Shown one piece after another: positions 9,622 through 37,926 of a stretch of 64,000 bases of DNA (position 1 is its first letter; each line of letters begins with the position of its first letter). This DNA is from Pachyseris speciosa (lineage: Eukaryota > Cnidaria > Anthozoa > Scleractinia > Pachyseridae), in the NCBI GenBank assembly GCA_016490735.1, contig JAEMWC010000135.1, forward strand, positions 915,001 to 979,000. Reading direction: 5' to 3'. The position numbers and the translations under genes were made by a program. A model generated the notes under the pieces. The model saw only the letters and a list, made by a program, of their open reading frames with translations, did not search any database and was not told the origin of the DNA.

Positions 9622-12600
9622 ATCCTTCACATGATTGACCATCTTGACAATTTCATCTCTGTATTTTTTTTCTGTCCAGGCTGAAACACTCATAATAGCA
9701 ACAGCATCACTGAGCCTTTTCACATAAAGATCCTAAAAGAAAAAAAGAGATTTATTTAATTTGCCATACCACAAATAACATCATTACAAATGAAAACAAA
9801 AAGGATAGAATGAATAGCTAGAGGAAACAGTTTGTTGTTTCTCTTTTATATAAATGAGCTCATTTCTTGACAATAGATTACATGATCCACTCCCTTAGGA
9901 ATCAAAGTTACCTGTCTGTACTTTTGATTTGATAAATTGAAATTTCAGTGGTAACTGGGTTGTTTAGGGGTTTGGTAAGAGGATGAGGCTTGTATCTAGC
10001 CTGCGTAGAAAGCGTTCCAGTTCAAACAGATTTTCCATGCCAACAGATTTTACTACTTTCTGGCCACGCAAAAATTGGGGTGAGAGCTACATGTATCATC
10101 CCAATTTTCGCGTAGCCAGAATGTGGAAAACCCCGTTTAAACAGCATTGCTTGCTATACAGGCTAGTTTGTATCTAGTGGTGCTTTTTAAATGTTTGTGG
10201 GTCCCATGACAGTTGACCCAAACTATAAAAATGTCCTTGCTGACAGTTGACCCAAACTAAAAAAATGTCCTTGCCCACCACTCCAGTCTCCCATCTATAG
10301 CTCACTGGTCAGAGCATTCCAAACGGTAATCTGGAAGGACATGGATTCAATTCCCATTGGCAACTCAGAATTATTCTTTATGAAGGAAGACTGTGATATT
10401 ACTATTAGTGTCATCACTATCTATATGTGTATGTTACATCACAGTAGTTACAAAAAAATATCCAGGGGCAATTCCACTGTCACAGACGTTATATCCAGAC
10501 ACAATTTTTAACTTTTGACCACCACACTGACCAATTTTAAAGCTTAACTTTGATAAACATATTTCTGCATACTGACATGTTTTATTGTGTGATTCAGTTT
10601 TTCTTTTGTGCTCTCTTTTCAGAGAATTATTAGGAAAAAACACATTGTCACAGATGCTACATAAAAAACAACCACATTGGCAATGTGGTTGTTTTTTATG
10701 TAGCATCCATGAAAATCCAGTGCATCAACATTAAGTGAAATTTCCTGTGAACTATCAAAGTGTTTTACAATGCCTGCTCTAAATATCTGCAGTTTGGTCA
10801 TTATGTTAACTGAAAATGTTGAAATCACTTTCACAACAATTAACAATTTTTCAAGAATACTTGACAAAATTTTATTGTCACGGACATTACAATCAATGTC
10901 ACGGAGTTACACTGTGTGAATAAATAGACTATTTTCAAGTGTAGATAAAAGTCTTTTTGCCCTATAAAATGTTACTTGGCAATTTAAAGTGAATTGAATA
11001 ATTTTATGTCATCATTTTCTTAATTAATTGCCATTTCATGTCAAACCCATGAAAAACATGTATTCGGAGTGTTTTGGGGATATTACATGATTTTTACATC
11101 AAATATTTATTGATTTCTCAGCACTCTTCAGTTGTGAGCCTCAATACCTGAGCCTGTCTCCTACAAGCATCTGCTGACTAGATTTCAAAGTTCCTTTGCT
11201 AGAACATATGTATGTATGTTGATCATAAGTCTCTTCACATAAAAAAAGTTGTAAATATTCCCTTTATAAGCTGGAGCAGAAAGAAAGAAATGTTACTGGG
11301 ACAAAATTCAAGCCAATGCAGAGAAGTATGCAGCTTACAAAGAGAAAGACAAAGTTTAGAAAGGGCAAGTAGAAAGAAAGTTCTTAGTCCAAGGAAAACT
11401 GAAAGCCAGAGAATGAAATGTAGAGATAAAGAGAGAGATTACACAGGCTAAAGAAGAAGATGGCTACCTTACAAACTGCTGATAACAATAATGTGGAATC
11501 GAGATGCTGACAAGACTCCCAAGCTTTGGTAAGGCAGTGCACAAGGTTTCACCCCATCTTGCATACAGCCCAAGGTAAAGGAAAGCATTCATCCAAAAGA
11601 TTGCAAAATCAAGTGGGCTTGCCTTATCACGTAAGCCTCAGCAGCCAAATGGTACATTGGTAATTCATCAATTACCCAATCCACCGTAAATTGTTTTGAG
11701 GAATTTTACTACCATGATTCCATCTCTTAGCAAGCTTCACTCCTGACACTGAGAAAAAGCTGTCTCCAATTCCACCACCACCCATTCAACCAGGGGAATA
11801 CTATCCTGTTGATTAATGTCAAAAACTACTACTTTGGCAGGGTTTTGGACTCAGCTGACAGTTTTGTGCAATTCAAGTTCCTGCACAGAGTAGGAGCAAC
11901 CAACTACCATTGGACAAGACGAGACGATGTGGATAGTGTGAACCCCTCAAACGTCTTTTTTGGTCCTGTTACAGTTCCAAGTTTCATTAGTGGGCCATTT
12001 CAAATTCCAGAGCAGCAAGCAGTGGAAAAACTTTTTAAAGCCATTGGAAAACATAAAAGGGTTTAAGAACTGTCAAAAAAAAAACACAATCCCATGAATC
12101 AAAGAGTGGTAAAACTCTTGAAGTCTTGAATTGCCAGAGTAATTGAACCTTTATATGGCCATTGGTAGCCATGTTGTTCATATATGAAATGTCTACTAGG
12201 TGTAAATGTGCACAGAATGAGACACTGTTTTTCATTAATATTGCATTTTTTTAACCGTTTTAATTGTTTGTACTCAAGTCTAAGAAGTGTAACATCCGTG
12301 ACATAACATCCATGACGAACTTTTTTTGCTGATATATCTAAAATGTTACAGTTTACCAGAGTTTTGTCTCTATGAGAAAGTTTCTATTGGATATTTAGCT
12401 TTGTAGCAGGATTGCCTTGAAAATCTATCACATTGTTATTTAAGGAAATTTAAAAAATCGTCTAAATGTCATGGATGTTACGTAACATCTGTGACATTAG
12501 TTCATATTGTTGCTGCCATTTCTAGAAATTATTTTGGAAAAAGTTGACATGAGGAATGTACTGACTCCACTGTGAGGTTTTTTCTAATAAGAGTGTTTGA

Positions 12601-14868
12601 AGTCATTTACATTTTCCAAGATTGATTTTATCCAGTCAAAATTGAGCATTAGGCATATTACATGCTAACAAAAAATAAATCAGAATTTGAAGTATTTTCT
12701 CCATGTCTGCGAAAAGCCATAACAACAAAAGAAAGAAACGAATTCAAAATGGTTGAAAGATAAACACACGTGTCAAGCGAGCAACATCACAAACTGGAAG
12801 TCATTCTGTTAAAATAATGCCAATCAGCTCCAATCAACATCCGGTTGCAATGTCGCTCAGTGTATGTTTTTATCGTTGATCTGTTTTTGTTTCTGTCTGT
12901 CTTCGTGTTACCCTTGTCGTCGCTTTTCGCAGACACGGTGAACATACTTGATGCTTCAATTTATTTTGAGCTTGTTTATCGCAGAAGAGAACTGGAGCAC
13001 TTGTAATGACTGTGAAACGAGTCAGAAACTAGGTCCAAGTTTCCACGATCTTTGAACTCTGAGGTTAGCCAGTGAGAATTTATCCATGAACTTGATTCAG
13101 CTTCAAATTATTTTTTATTTTCAATTGTTGTTTTACTTTTTCCAGTGAATTTTAGAGGGGATCTGACAGTAGGGGGATCAGTAGGGGATCAGTAAACGGG
13201 GGATCAGTGTTTCGTTGAAGCCCCACCCTCCCTTAACCATGTAGTGCAGCTTATTTTTCTCTCCCCATTTTTCTTTACACCTTCAAAAGGACATGCAAGA
13301 AATGACAGCCTCATTGGAAAAAAAGTAAGAACATGAGACCCTCAAAACTTGGCTGTTTACAAGCCACATCAGCCTTAAGCCCTGGTCAAACGGCGCATGA
13401 TAGTCGATGATAGTTGATGATAGTCGATGATAGTTGAAGCGTGCGCTTCCGTTTGACCACCAACGATCATGCACTATCATCGACTATCATCAACTATCAT
13501 TCATTATGAGCTTGTTCAAATTCTTCATGATAGTCGATGATAGTTTTTCTCGTTTGACCACACGTATGATAGTTCATGATAGTTTTTGGTCGGCTGTTTT
13601 CCCCGAAAATCAGCAGCTTGTTTAAAATGGCCGCCAAAAGTTCCTCGCGAGGCTCAGCTGCAGCTTCAGAAATACTTGTTTATATCCAAGATGATAATCA
13701 TGACAACGAAAATATTGAAGACCAAGATAACATAGAGAAGATATCTTCTGAAGAAAGTGTCAACTCGCAAGAATTAGTAGAGACACCGCATCCCTCCAAC
13801 AAATCGATTACTATTAAGCAAGCTACCGCCCTCTTTCGTCGCGATAAATTCATACTTCTACAAGTTTGTCTCTCGCGAAGCCATTTTAGTGCTCACATTT
13901 TACGTGGAAAGAGCCTGGAACTAGCTGCTCGCGTGACCTTTGCTCGCGCGACTGCCGGTGAACTATCATCAACTATCATCGACTATCATGCGCCGTTTGA
14001 CCATGTGAATGATAGTTGGTGATAGTTGATGATAGTTTGGAGAGAATCAACTATCATCGACTATCATGCGCCGTTTGACCAGGGCTTTAACTTTATATGC
14101 AAGGCCGTAATTATCATGCGACAATATATATGAAGGGCTGAATGGCCCGGAAACTATCGTATGTGACGATTTAGCCTCGAAATTTCATTTAGAATTGCTT
14201 AGAATTGGCTGAATTTTGACATGTGGACTCCGTTTTTGTCAAAGAACATTGCCCTGTATTTTTGCTGTTGTGCGCTTCGTTTTCGAAAAATTAACAAAGC
14301 ACGTTCACAGACAGCAACTTTCGCTTTCAACCCTTCAATAGACCTTTTTCATAATGGCGGACGATTTTAATTATTCTTTTGTATATGTGTTAATTAGCCC
14401 TACTAACCTCACTTTAATGAAAAAATTCTATTGAATTTTGCACATGCTGACGAGGCTAGTAGGGCTCATTATCATAAAAATAAAATAATAATTTGTCGGG
14501 CGCCATTATGAAAAGGGTCTATAAAGTAGTCGATCTTTAAAGTTTGTAATAATTTGGCCCAAATTTTATGATAACTAACAGACAACAAAATATGACTTCT
14601 AACTTCGTGGCTTGAAGATCTACAATGATAAACTACCTTAAAATCTTTAGCTTAAATAGCCTAATAAATTAGAATTTTATAATAACAGGAAATCTGATGA
14701 GCTAACCTGATGTTTGTCCACGTACCTGTAGGAAAATAAAACAAATTTCCATAACGTATTGGAAAACGAACAAGCAAAACAATAATTCTTATCCTATTGA
14801 TTTTGAACACTAAAAGAGTTTAAAACTTACTTGAAGATTGCGTCGAGTTTTGGAGTGAGAGCCGCCAT
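9622..14868 (-). CDS. CNDP2: Cytosolic non-specific dipeptidase (CNDP2-like), first three coding exons
   Basis: Coding exons on the minus strand are 14831-14868 (ATG at 14868), 14707-14725 and 9622-9732. All have GT-AG borders and phases that join to give 56 codons. The product starts MAALTPKLDAIFKYVDKHQ and includes the segment VAIMSVSAWTEKKYRDEI. That matches the N-terminus of metallopeptidase M20A cytosolic dipeptidases, including the SVSAW stretch. These enzymes hydrolyse dipeptides such as Cys-Gly with two divalent metal ions. The metal-binding and catalytic residues lie in exons beyond exon 3, which are not present down to position 1. The intron after exon 3 must therefore be at least 9.6 kb and hold the viral element. 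The start codon lies in the motif GAGATGGCGGC, which resembles a YY1 site. Confidence 0.85.
9990..10180. repeat. Foldback (hairpin) element
   Basis: Arms such as TTCTGGCCACGCAAAAATTGG and its near reverse complement (10108-10131) surround a short loop. Outer segments with CTAGCCTG and CAGGCTAG also pair. It is a non-autonomous foldback element in a CNDP2 intron. Confidence 0.5.
10207..10277. repeat. Short tandem duplication
   Basis: Two adjacent copies of a unit of about 37 bases, starting TGACAGTTGACCCAAACTA and ending TCCTTGC. Confidence 0.7.
10291..10361 (+). repeat. tRNA-like SINE head
   Basis: The sequence has pol III box A-like (TAGCTCACTGGTCAGAGC) and box B-like (GGATTCAATTCC) elements at tRNA spacing, but the stems are poor. 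It is read as a degenerate tRNA-derived SINE rather than a working tRNA gene. Confidence 0.5.
10653..10707. repeat. Perfect 27-bp-arm palindrome
   Basis: Bases 10653-10679 and 10681-10707 are exact reverse complements with one base between, so the transcript or single strand could form a perfect 27-bp hairpin. It sits inside the region of repeated TGTCACRGATGTTAC motifs. Confidence 0.9.
11809..12066 (+). pseudogene. Remnant open frame of a mobile element
   Basis: An 85-codon frame starting INVKNYYFGRVLDSADSF. It includes FLHRVGATNYHW and FFGPVTVPSF and looks like the C-terminal end of a repeat-encoded protein that I recall as multicopy in cnidarians. I cannot name its function. Upstream coding similarity is frameshifted. 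Confidence 0.35.
13378..14086. mobile_element. PIF/Harbinger-type non-autonomous element
   Basis: The terminal inverted repeats start AGCCCTGGTCAAACG and the 709-bp element is flanked by TTA on both sides (13375-13377 and 14087-14089). A 3-bp TTA/TWA target duplication is typical of the PIF/Harbinger superfamily. Many copies of ATGATAGT in both orientations make up the subterminal zones. An internal frame from about 13627 starts MAAKSSSRGSAAASEI and is acidic; it ends inside the right subterminal repeats and is not a transposase. Confidence 0.7.
14132..14336. mobile_element. MITE, GAAGGGCTG family, divergent copy
   Basis: The ends read GAAGGGCTGA and CCCTTC. Internal landmarks (GAACATTGCCCTGTATTTTT, TCGTTTTCGA) match the copies at 24228-24439 and 26468-26682 with substantial divergence. 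Confidence 0.6.
14339..14521. mobile_element. MITE with TAGACC terminal repeats
   Basis: The ends TAGACCTTTTTCATAATGG and its near complement CCATTATGAAAAGGGTCTA bound 183 bp. A second inner inverted pair contains AGCCCTACTA/TAGTAGGGCT. It begins two bases after the preceding MITE. Confidence 0.65.
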
Positions 14869-15160
14869 CTCGCAAAGCGAAAGTTCTCCTCGTATGAGCA
14901 CTAACTTTCATCTGTGGGGTGGAGTGCGTTATATAAATACCCCTTCTGGTGATTATTTCTGCCCTTTTTTCTCTTACGCAAGCCCTACCCCTCCCCAGCT
15001 ATTATTTAAAGTTTGCCTAAGGCCTTATGCCTCATCCTCGTGTAGCCTTACACCCTCCCCTCCCTTAAGAAGTTTGAAAGTCGTCGAAGAAGGCCGCCAT
15101 ATTGGATTGAACGCATGGAGCAAGCGGAAGAGAATCGGAGTAGAAGCAGAAGTCCGTCGG
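14869..15160. promoter_or_regulatory. Probable divergent promoter region of CNDP2 and ZC3H11A
   Basis: The region lies directly upstream of the CNDP2 start. It contains GGCCGCCATATTGG (near 15090), a YY1-like motif that often sits at transcription starts. No ZC3H11A leader exon is proved, but exon 1 at 19385 begins with an acceptor, so an upstream non-coding exon must exist. This region, or the short exon-like segment at 18158-18186, is the best candidate. Confidence 0.35.
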
Positions 15161-15617
15161 TATTCATCATCCCTTGATCCAGCCATTAACCTTTCATCGC
15201 TCCAAGGAAAACTTCGAAGTAACCATCTTTTTCTCTCTATTTTTTTTTTTCGTTTTCAGAGGTTTATACTATCAATTCCACCCCGTGTTCACCTTTCAGA
15301 TTTTTTTGTGGATCGTAATCGATGGTAACGAGTAGCTCTCTTTATATGCCAGCTGGTAGGTTGAATCGTAGGTCTCATGCAATGTCTGGAGCTCTAATAT
15401 TTGTTCCTGTTGTTCCTGGAACATAAGCTTGTGCTCTTTACTGTCTAATCGTGAGAACTTCGTGATTTGAATCTGCGAAATTGCTGCGTACCTTGTTCCA
15501 TGTTCATTGAATTCAACACAGTGGGAATCTTGTTATTGATCATGACGTGGTTGCTCGCCTTCATGTTTTATTGCATACCGCCATAGGTTTTTAAAACTTT
15601 TGCGGTGTGTTTGTATT

Positions 15618-15800
15618 CTACTGTTGCATCTTAAGCTGAGCAACATAAAAGTCTCGGAAGTCTTTGGCGTCCACGGTTCCTTTCCTGAATTTGCTGACAA
15701 GGCTATAAACCGCTCCCAAGCTTGGGGAAGTTGGTGATGAATTTTTCTTTGTTTCTTTACCCATAAGCAATGATAAATCAGATTTAGTTCCACCAAACTT
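15618..15800 (-). pseudogene. Unidentified coding remnant
   Basis: A 60-codon open stretch on the minus strand ends in TAG at 15618-15620. It reads SPSLGAVYSLVSKFRKG, then DFRDFYVAQLKMQQ, which has real-protein composition. A TGA (15801-15803) precedes it in frame, and no splice sites were found around it. It is probably the end of a retroposed gene copy. The parent is not recognised. Confidence 0.35.
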
Positions 15801-15849
15801 TCACTTTTGTTGACCAAAGCAAATTCACATCAGTTGAAGGTACGAGCCA

Positions 15850-18380
15850 TACTGTGCATTTGAGCAAATATACACTAATGTCCAGTGTCTGTCTTATTTT
15901 CATTGTTGTCCCAATGATTGCTTGGCCCAATTCAGATCCTTTTTGCATGCCTTAGTGGCACATCTGGGAGTATCAAGTTCTTCTGTTCATTGCAGTCTTA
16001 AGTCTTTAAAACAGCTTGTCCATAGTTTAGCTGGAGTTTCCTTAATTTCTCCTTCTGTGGTTTTGCTTCTTGTTGGTGGCGTTCACACTACTGTACAATC
16101 CCTCCAGAGGCAATCGTAGTCTTCTTTGAGATTTTTTTTTTATCCTCATACTGAAGCACCCTACTAGGCTCTTGTTCTAACTGGATATGTTGGTCACCAG
16201 ATAAACTTAATCCATTTCCAAATGTGACAGTTAAAGATCAACATTTTAGGGAAGGAAGAAAATAATTATTATGACAAGCTATGAATCAGCTAATATGACG
16301 TGAAGTAGTGCTAGTGTGCACTGTCTTGTATTTGTTTGAAGATTTTGATTAGTAATCGTGTGTTGTAAAAGCATTGCATACTGTTTTTGTGTTGTTTGAT
16401 GTTATGTGTTTTACCACAGCCAGTATACATGTCTACGTTTTATACACCTACAGCTATACCTGCTACATGCACATTGTTTAGCTAGCCAGTAACGAAGCCT
16501 TCCGAGGGGTAGAAGCGACAAGCAACATGGCTCTGAAAACAGGCGACGATCTTCTCCCAAAACAACATCAACCCAACAGAAATTGGCAGAAAACGTGCAA
16601 CAGTTTGCAACAGTAAAATTCACTTTACATTCTTCTTTGTTTTCTTTGCGACAGCCACATTTGTGCCTAACGAAACAAGTGACAGACAGAGCAACAAAGC
16701 AACACCAGACCACCCCTTGGAAGGCCTCAGTTATTGCCTGAGCCTTCTGCTTTTCTCTCATCTTCTTAAGCTACTGTAACAAAAAAATTATTAACTACTC
16801 ATCTACATGTATGTTTTGCACTATTTCTGTCTCTTTCGAAACAGAGTAGGGTAGGGAGGTACACTGTTTTCCAGTACTGTAGTTTGTTGATGATTTATAC
16901 AGTACTTTATTTCATCTTTTCAAGATTATTACTCATAAAGTTTCTTGCTTTTTCATGTCTCTGTAAAAGAAAATTGTTTTTACAGTACAGCTGTACTTCT
17001 TGTAACCCCCTTGCCATTTCTCTGAACGTTGTCATCATTTGAATCTCAGAAAAAAAGCCAAATGAATTCTTTGTACCGGTAATACAATTTTCAATAGGAA
17101 GTTGTCTATAGGGATTAAACTTCCTGTCAGTGGCAAGGTTATGGAAATTAAAATGGGAACCACTCCAGTGACTAAAACATCCCCTGAACTTTTATTTGAA
17201 ATTGATTAAAAAATAACTGCATGTTTCTTGTAAAACTGGTTTTCAAGCATCAAAAGCATCATGATTTAAAAGATGTGTAATCGCATCAATGATCTAATTG
17301 TTAAGTAACCAAGTAAGCTGCATTTCCAAAATGAAACTTCATTAGTTTGTGTAAATGATTGGCTTGGACATTTCATGAGTGAGTAGAGTTATGTGATATA
17401 AGTATTTCAAACAAATGATATAATTTGTGCTTGCCCATAAAATATCCAGACCCCAGGGTAGTGGGCTTTTCAAAAGACAACAATTTGTTAAAGAATTCAT
17501 GTTATGGAGCTTAATAACTTGGAATCTCAAGGGATGTTGGGTGGGCTAAAAAAAAGCCCTCTGTGGAATGGGTATGGATATTTTTTGGAGCAACATATTC
17601 ACTGCTTGGATGTGACATCACCTTACAAAAAAACAAAGAAAAAAGAGGAAGCTTTCAGATATGGCCAGATATCTTTTTACTGGAGTGTATTACAAAGGAC
17701 AATTTTACCCTGTGATAATGAATATAAAATGTTCGTGGACTTGGTTGTATGCTGCTTGGGATGCAGACTCCAGGCAAAGCAGTTCTTGGAATCTGAGCCG
17801 CTTGGATGGAGGATTGTTTGGAGAAATATGTTGCCATCAGTTATGTTTTGTTAGCCAGGGCATAGAAAGAGGACTTGAGACTTAACTGGAAGTGCAGAAC
17901 GACCAACAAGGGACACTACAAGATATCTGTGTATCTTCAGTTGCTGAATTGCACCGTGTATGAAGTTAGGATTGTTCAAAGGATCATCTCTGTGATGCTT
18001 ACAATGTTTGGTTGATGTCAGCTGGGTTGTCATTGAAATTAGTGGATTATTAACTATTCAGTTCCTGTAGGAGGCTGTTTGATCCTGCATTCTCATAGCT
18101 GCAATAGATTGAAGTCTTCATTGTGATTAACTTGTGTTGTTGCATCTGGATTCTTCAGTCCTTGTAGGAGAGCAGAGGAAAACAGGTAAGATACTGTTTA
18201 CTAAACTTTATGGTAGTGGGGGTAAGAACAAGATTGTTGAATCTCTTATTGTTGTCATGAATCCTATAATACATGTACTGTAGCTTTCTCAATGCACAGG
18301 TATGCTTTGCCCAGGGTAGGGGGGCAGCCCTGTTGGAGAAAAATGCTAGGCTTGGGCTTAGGTTGGTCAGTACCATACAA
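15850..18380. other. Non-coding DNA upstream of ZC3H11A
   Basis: No frame here could be supported as coding. A candidate 5' leader exon, bounded by an acceptor and a GTAAGA donor, lies just downstream at about 18158-18186. The rest is presumed first intron. Confidence 0.4.
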
Positions 18381-18387
18381 GTCAATT

Positions 18388-18553
18388 CAATAGGCTACAG
18401 TAGTGTCTAATTATGGGAGAACAAAAGAACCAAGTTGAGGTTCAGGGGAATAATTTGCATTTTCCATTGTTTTTGACAAAAGAAAATGCAAATTATTCCC
18501 CTGAACCTCAACTTGGTTTTTTTGTTCTCCCACAATTCAAAACTAGCCTATTG
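18388..18553. mobile_element. Foldback MITE, CAATAGGCTA family
   Basis: Long inverted arms (landmark GGGGAATAATTTGCATTTTC and its complement) with outer ends CAATAGGCTA and TAGCCTATTG. A second copy lies at 33085-33224. Confidence 0.7.
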
Positions 18554-19406
18554 GTTCGAGTTTGGGAGAATACATGTTGTTGATCAAAATGAAATTCCCT
18601 TGTCTTCTAACCTTAATTATTTGTGAATCATGAATAATATTAGGGTTACTTGGGAGACAAAGGGATCTTATTTTCACCTAAATTTAATTTTTACTGGTAC
18701 CTGTAGCATACACACATGTATCAACGGTCCATCAACATGTCATAACTCTCTTTGTCATCATTCTCTTTTGCCTCTGCAGCTCTAGCTGTTTAGTTTGGGG
18801 AGAAAGACAAAAGACAAAGTTAATATGGCCCGGGCTGTGGCAAAGAACTGGGTGGGGAAAACAACATGCTAATTAATAAATGTTAACCAGGGTTGACTTT
18901 TATACAGTACTTACATGTAGCTTTAGCATTGATATAATGTTGGATAAGATGACATTCATATGCATTCTTTTTAGGTCCACTTTTACATGTACATGTATAT
19001 CTAACATAACTCTTGGTGCGACTCGGTTGTTGAATTACATGTATTGCTGCATTTAAACCTTGACATGGTACTTTTAAATTGGGTGTGGAATCATGCTTCT
19101 GCTCAGCACAGGATATTCCCTGTTGCCAGTCAGGGAAAACCCTGAACCCTTAGTGAACCTTCATTTGTTTATTGCACAAGACCTAGACATACTGTACAGT
19201 GTACAGTGTAGTATCAGCTGCTGAATTTGATAGCAGATGTCACAATAATCAGGTACACACTAGTGACAAACCTACAATGGCAGTAAGTGAAGTATTGAGA
19301 ATTAAAGATTGGAGGCACTTTACCTTTATCTGTTAATTACTTTAATAAGTTAATATTAAATGAATGTTCTGCTGTTGTTCTTAGCCAATCGCAAGCATTC
19401 AGAACT

Positions 19407-34996
<15,590 letters not shown>

Positions 34997-35669
34997 AAAC
35001 AGGCTGTTACCACCAAACGCAGACGTTAGAACAGTTTGCCTCGTGGAAGAAATGTTGTAGAGTTAGCTCTTTCACAGAAAAACTCTAAAAACCTCTTACA
35101 AGAAAACGCCGGAGGTTCAACGATTCGTCTCGTTGTAGAGATTTTTCAAAGGACGTCTAATTAAAAATACGTGGGGAAAATAGAGAAGTTTGATTTTTTT
35201 CAAGTCAGAAGAATGTTGCGTAGTAAGCTTCTTGTCTTTTGGTCCTCCTTGAACTAGAAGTAATTTAGGATATTGGCCATTAGATGGTTCGTCTTTCTGG
35301 ATCTAACGCTTCTACCTTCGCCTTCACATGATGAATTGTTTGAAGTCCACCTTTTACCTTCCTGGGTATTTGGAATCCAGTGACAGTCAACAGATGCACC
35401 AACGTGAACAGTGTTCTTCTTTATCTTCATTCACTTGGGAAATAACGAGGAATGCTCCAGTCTCATGGTATATTAACAAACGGTAGTCGACGCTAAGTTG
35501 ATTTTAGGACTCACTGCCAATTGACCATACAACCGAGTCAAGCCATTAGAGATTTGCGACCAACACCCCATTCGTTGCGGTGGTCAATTTTTTTAGACAA
35601 GCGCATTTACCGTTACATGGTGCAGGGAACCTATCCGCGGAACTATAACTTACGAACACTGTCATGGAG

Positions 35670-36150
35670 CCTCCAATCCTTGGGCTGCCTCTTGACCACA
35701 CTACTAAAACCACACAGCTGTAAATTTGTCTTCTGTTGGTAACACTTACCAAACGTAACCACCATACAGCTTCTTCTCCGCCCTTCATAAACTCCATTTG
35801 TTCTCAAGCTGGAAACAGTGGTGCTGATACTAAAGAAACTGAACACTAGGCTCTGCCCTCTGTGATTCAGTTTCTGATCATCGTTGTGGCTGCCTCTTCA
35901 CCACACTGAAACAGAATACTAGAAATTTGTCTCACCTCACCAACTCCAGGTTACAACCATACAACTTTACGCGGAGACTTCTTCGCCTTTCATCTGCCAC
36001 ACTGCTCTCTTGCTGGCGTCAAAGGTACCGGTTACCTACCTGTGTTCACTGCGATGGGACTTACTATTTCCACTGTGGAGGCCTCCTGGCCGCACTATAG
36101 AAAGACTGCTCGCAGTAACCATCACGCAGCTTATTAAACAATGAAAATTC
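35670..36150. repeat. Degenerate tandem repeat, unit about 200 bp
   Basis: The landmark GCTGCCTCTTgACCACACT recurs near 35683, 35889 and (diverged, GCCTCCTGGCCGCACT) 36084. Each copy is followed by related sequence with ATACAGCTT/ATACAACTT/ACGCAGCTT. Confidence 0.45.
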
Positions 36151-37926
36151 TGGTTCCATAATGCATAGCCACAAGTGTCAGTATAAAACATCAGGAACGC
36201 TAAGCCATGGACAGCTACAACAGACGACGAGAAGCGATGCTTGCAAAAGTCGATCCATTTATTGTTGACCCACTGATTCAGTTCTGTACAGATTGCCGCA
36301 AATGTGTTTCTTCGCCAACCTCGTCTCTAACGCAAGCGGAGTCACAAGTTTCTCCTACGCGTGTTTTCAGTGGTTACTCTTGCGTTTAATGCTCTCAGGT
36401 TGTTCTCAACGGAACGACGGTACAAACTGTAGGAGCGATGCTCTATTCTATTGTGAATGTAAATGGGAAAAAGCGAGAAGAAATACACAAGCTGGATTTT
36501 AGAAGCTGCCAGTTCTGTACTCTTTCACTAACTTTCAAAACGTTTGATGGCACCAAGTATTTTGGACTAAATTCAATAGAGTATACGAGTACCATATAAT
36601 CGTTGGGTAGCTCGTCAATCAAGGTCACTCATCATTATTATCAAAGAACGATGCTCTATACCAACGAGAGGCGTGTACAACTTTCACTCGTAATAAAAGA
36701 CAATTCTGCTGTCAGACTGAGAGTAAAACATTTGCGTGATTTTTCACATAACGTGGTTACACTGACAAAACGTCAATGAAATGTCATCTTTCCAGCGTGG
36801 GCCTCAAACTGCCTCGCACTTAAGTACTCACACAAAAAGAGTGGATGGTCATCATTATACTTCAAAGTTGTCCTAAGCTATCCTAACAAAGTTGCTAGTA
36901 AATATTAGCTTTCCGGCGTAGACTATGTCATCGTGAGTTTGTCAGTTCGAGCACTTTTTCTACTGAGTGACAGAAATCAAGTCCGATTGACAATATAAGG
37001 AACTCGTCTGTTTCAAGCTGCAACTGAGTTTACAAACTTCCCGGTAAAATTGCGGGTCACCGGCGTCGGCTTATTAACCGGGCAAGAAATTGCCGTGCCG
37101 ATCCTATGTTGCATTCCTGGCATGAGGGCCCGGGAATTGTTGGTCGTTATGTTAAAAAGCAGCTGTGTTTACACTGGCAAAAACCTACCATTACAAACTC
37201 TCAGCTTAGTTGCAACGGCGACACTACTGGCAAGATACGAACTCGTAAATTCTACGATTCGGCACTAAAGTACACGTACAAGGGATTGATAGGGCTACAG
37301 TGGTCAGAATGAAAGTAGACTGTTTGCCAACCAACAGCACTTAGCATATATACGGCAGTGGTATCAGCAGGACTCATCAACCAACTGTGGCCACGTTACA
37401 GCTGTGAAAGGTAGTCTTAGTGACGTGAGATGAATACTGGCATGTTACACGGATAACAACTCCCAGACAAGTTCAGAATTACCAGATTTGTTGCGCTATT
37501 CGGCGGGAAATTTCAACATCTGCAGACTTCTATGAATGATTCAAAGGAGAACTGAACCATACATGAAAGCTTTTGCTAGAAGTGGTTAAACAGTGCTTTT
37601 GAGTTTCGTCATTTTGAAATATTTTGTTAGTGTCGGTTTCCTTTGGTGCTGAAATGTGGACAAAGGCAATGCAAATCTTAATCAGTGCCGTGTTGCAGAC
37701 AGAATAATTTGGGTGTGCCGCAAAGTTTAATCCGCAGCTCGTGTAAATACTTTAATATCAAGAAAATGAACTGCATGAATGGATAGTGTCATGGGACAGG
37801 CAAACATAGTTTCGGCTTTTTTCTCCAGCTTTTGGTGATCGCTGTTAAGTTAAACTAGTAAGCTTCAATAACTGCGTTTCCTGTGATGCGTTTCCCGTTA
37901 TAGTTGAACTATAACTCGGGTAATCT

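Larger units (their letters stand above)
10477..12500. mobile_element. Degenerate transposon with dispersed TGTCACRGATGTTAC motifs
   Basis: Variants of the motif TGTCAC(A/G)GA(T/C)(G/A)TTAC occur in both orientations near 10480, 10647, 10876, 12287, 12304 and 12468, including a head-to-head pair at 12467-12496. Between them lie decayed reading frames: a Lys/Arg-rich segment at 11280-11450 and the frame at 11809-12066. Inverted motif copies around remnant coding sequence suggest a DNA transposon with subterminal repeats. The class is not determined. Confidence 0.4.

Noticed and set aside
16411..16761. 116-codon Cys-rich minus-strand frame
   Set aside because: Composition and lack of any family resemblance or splice context suggest chance; the cysteines show no domain spacing.
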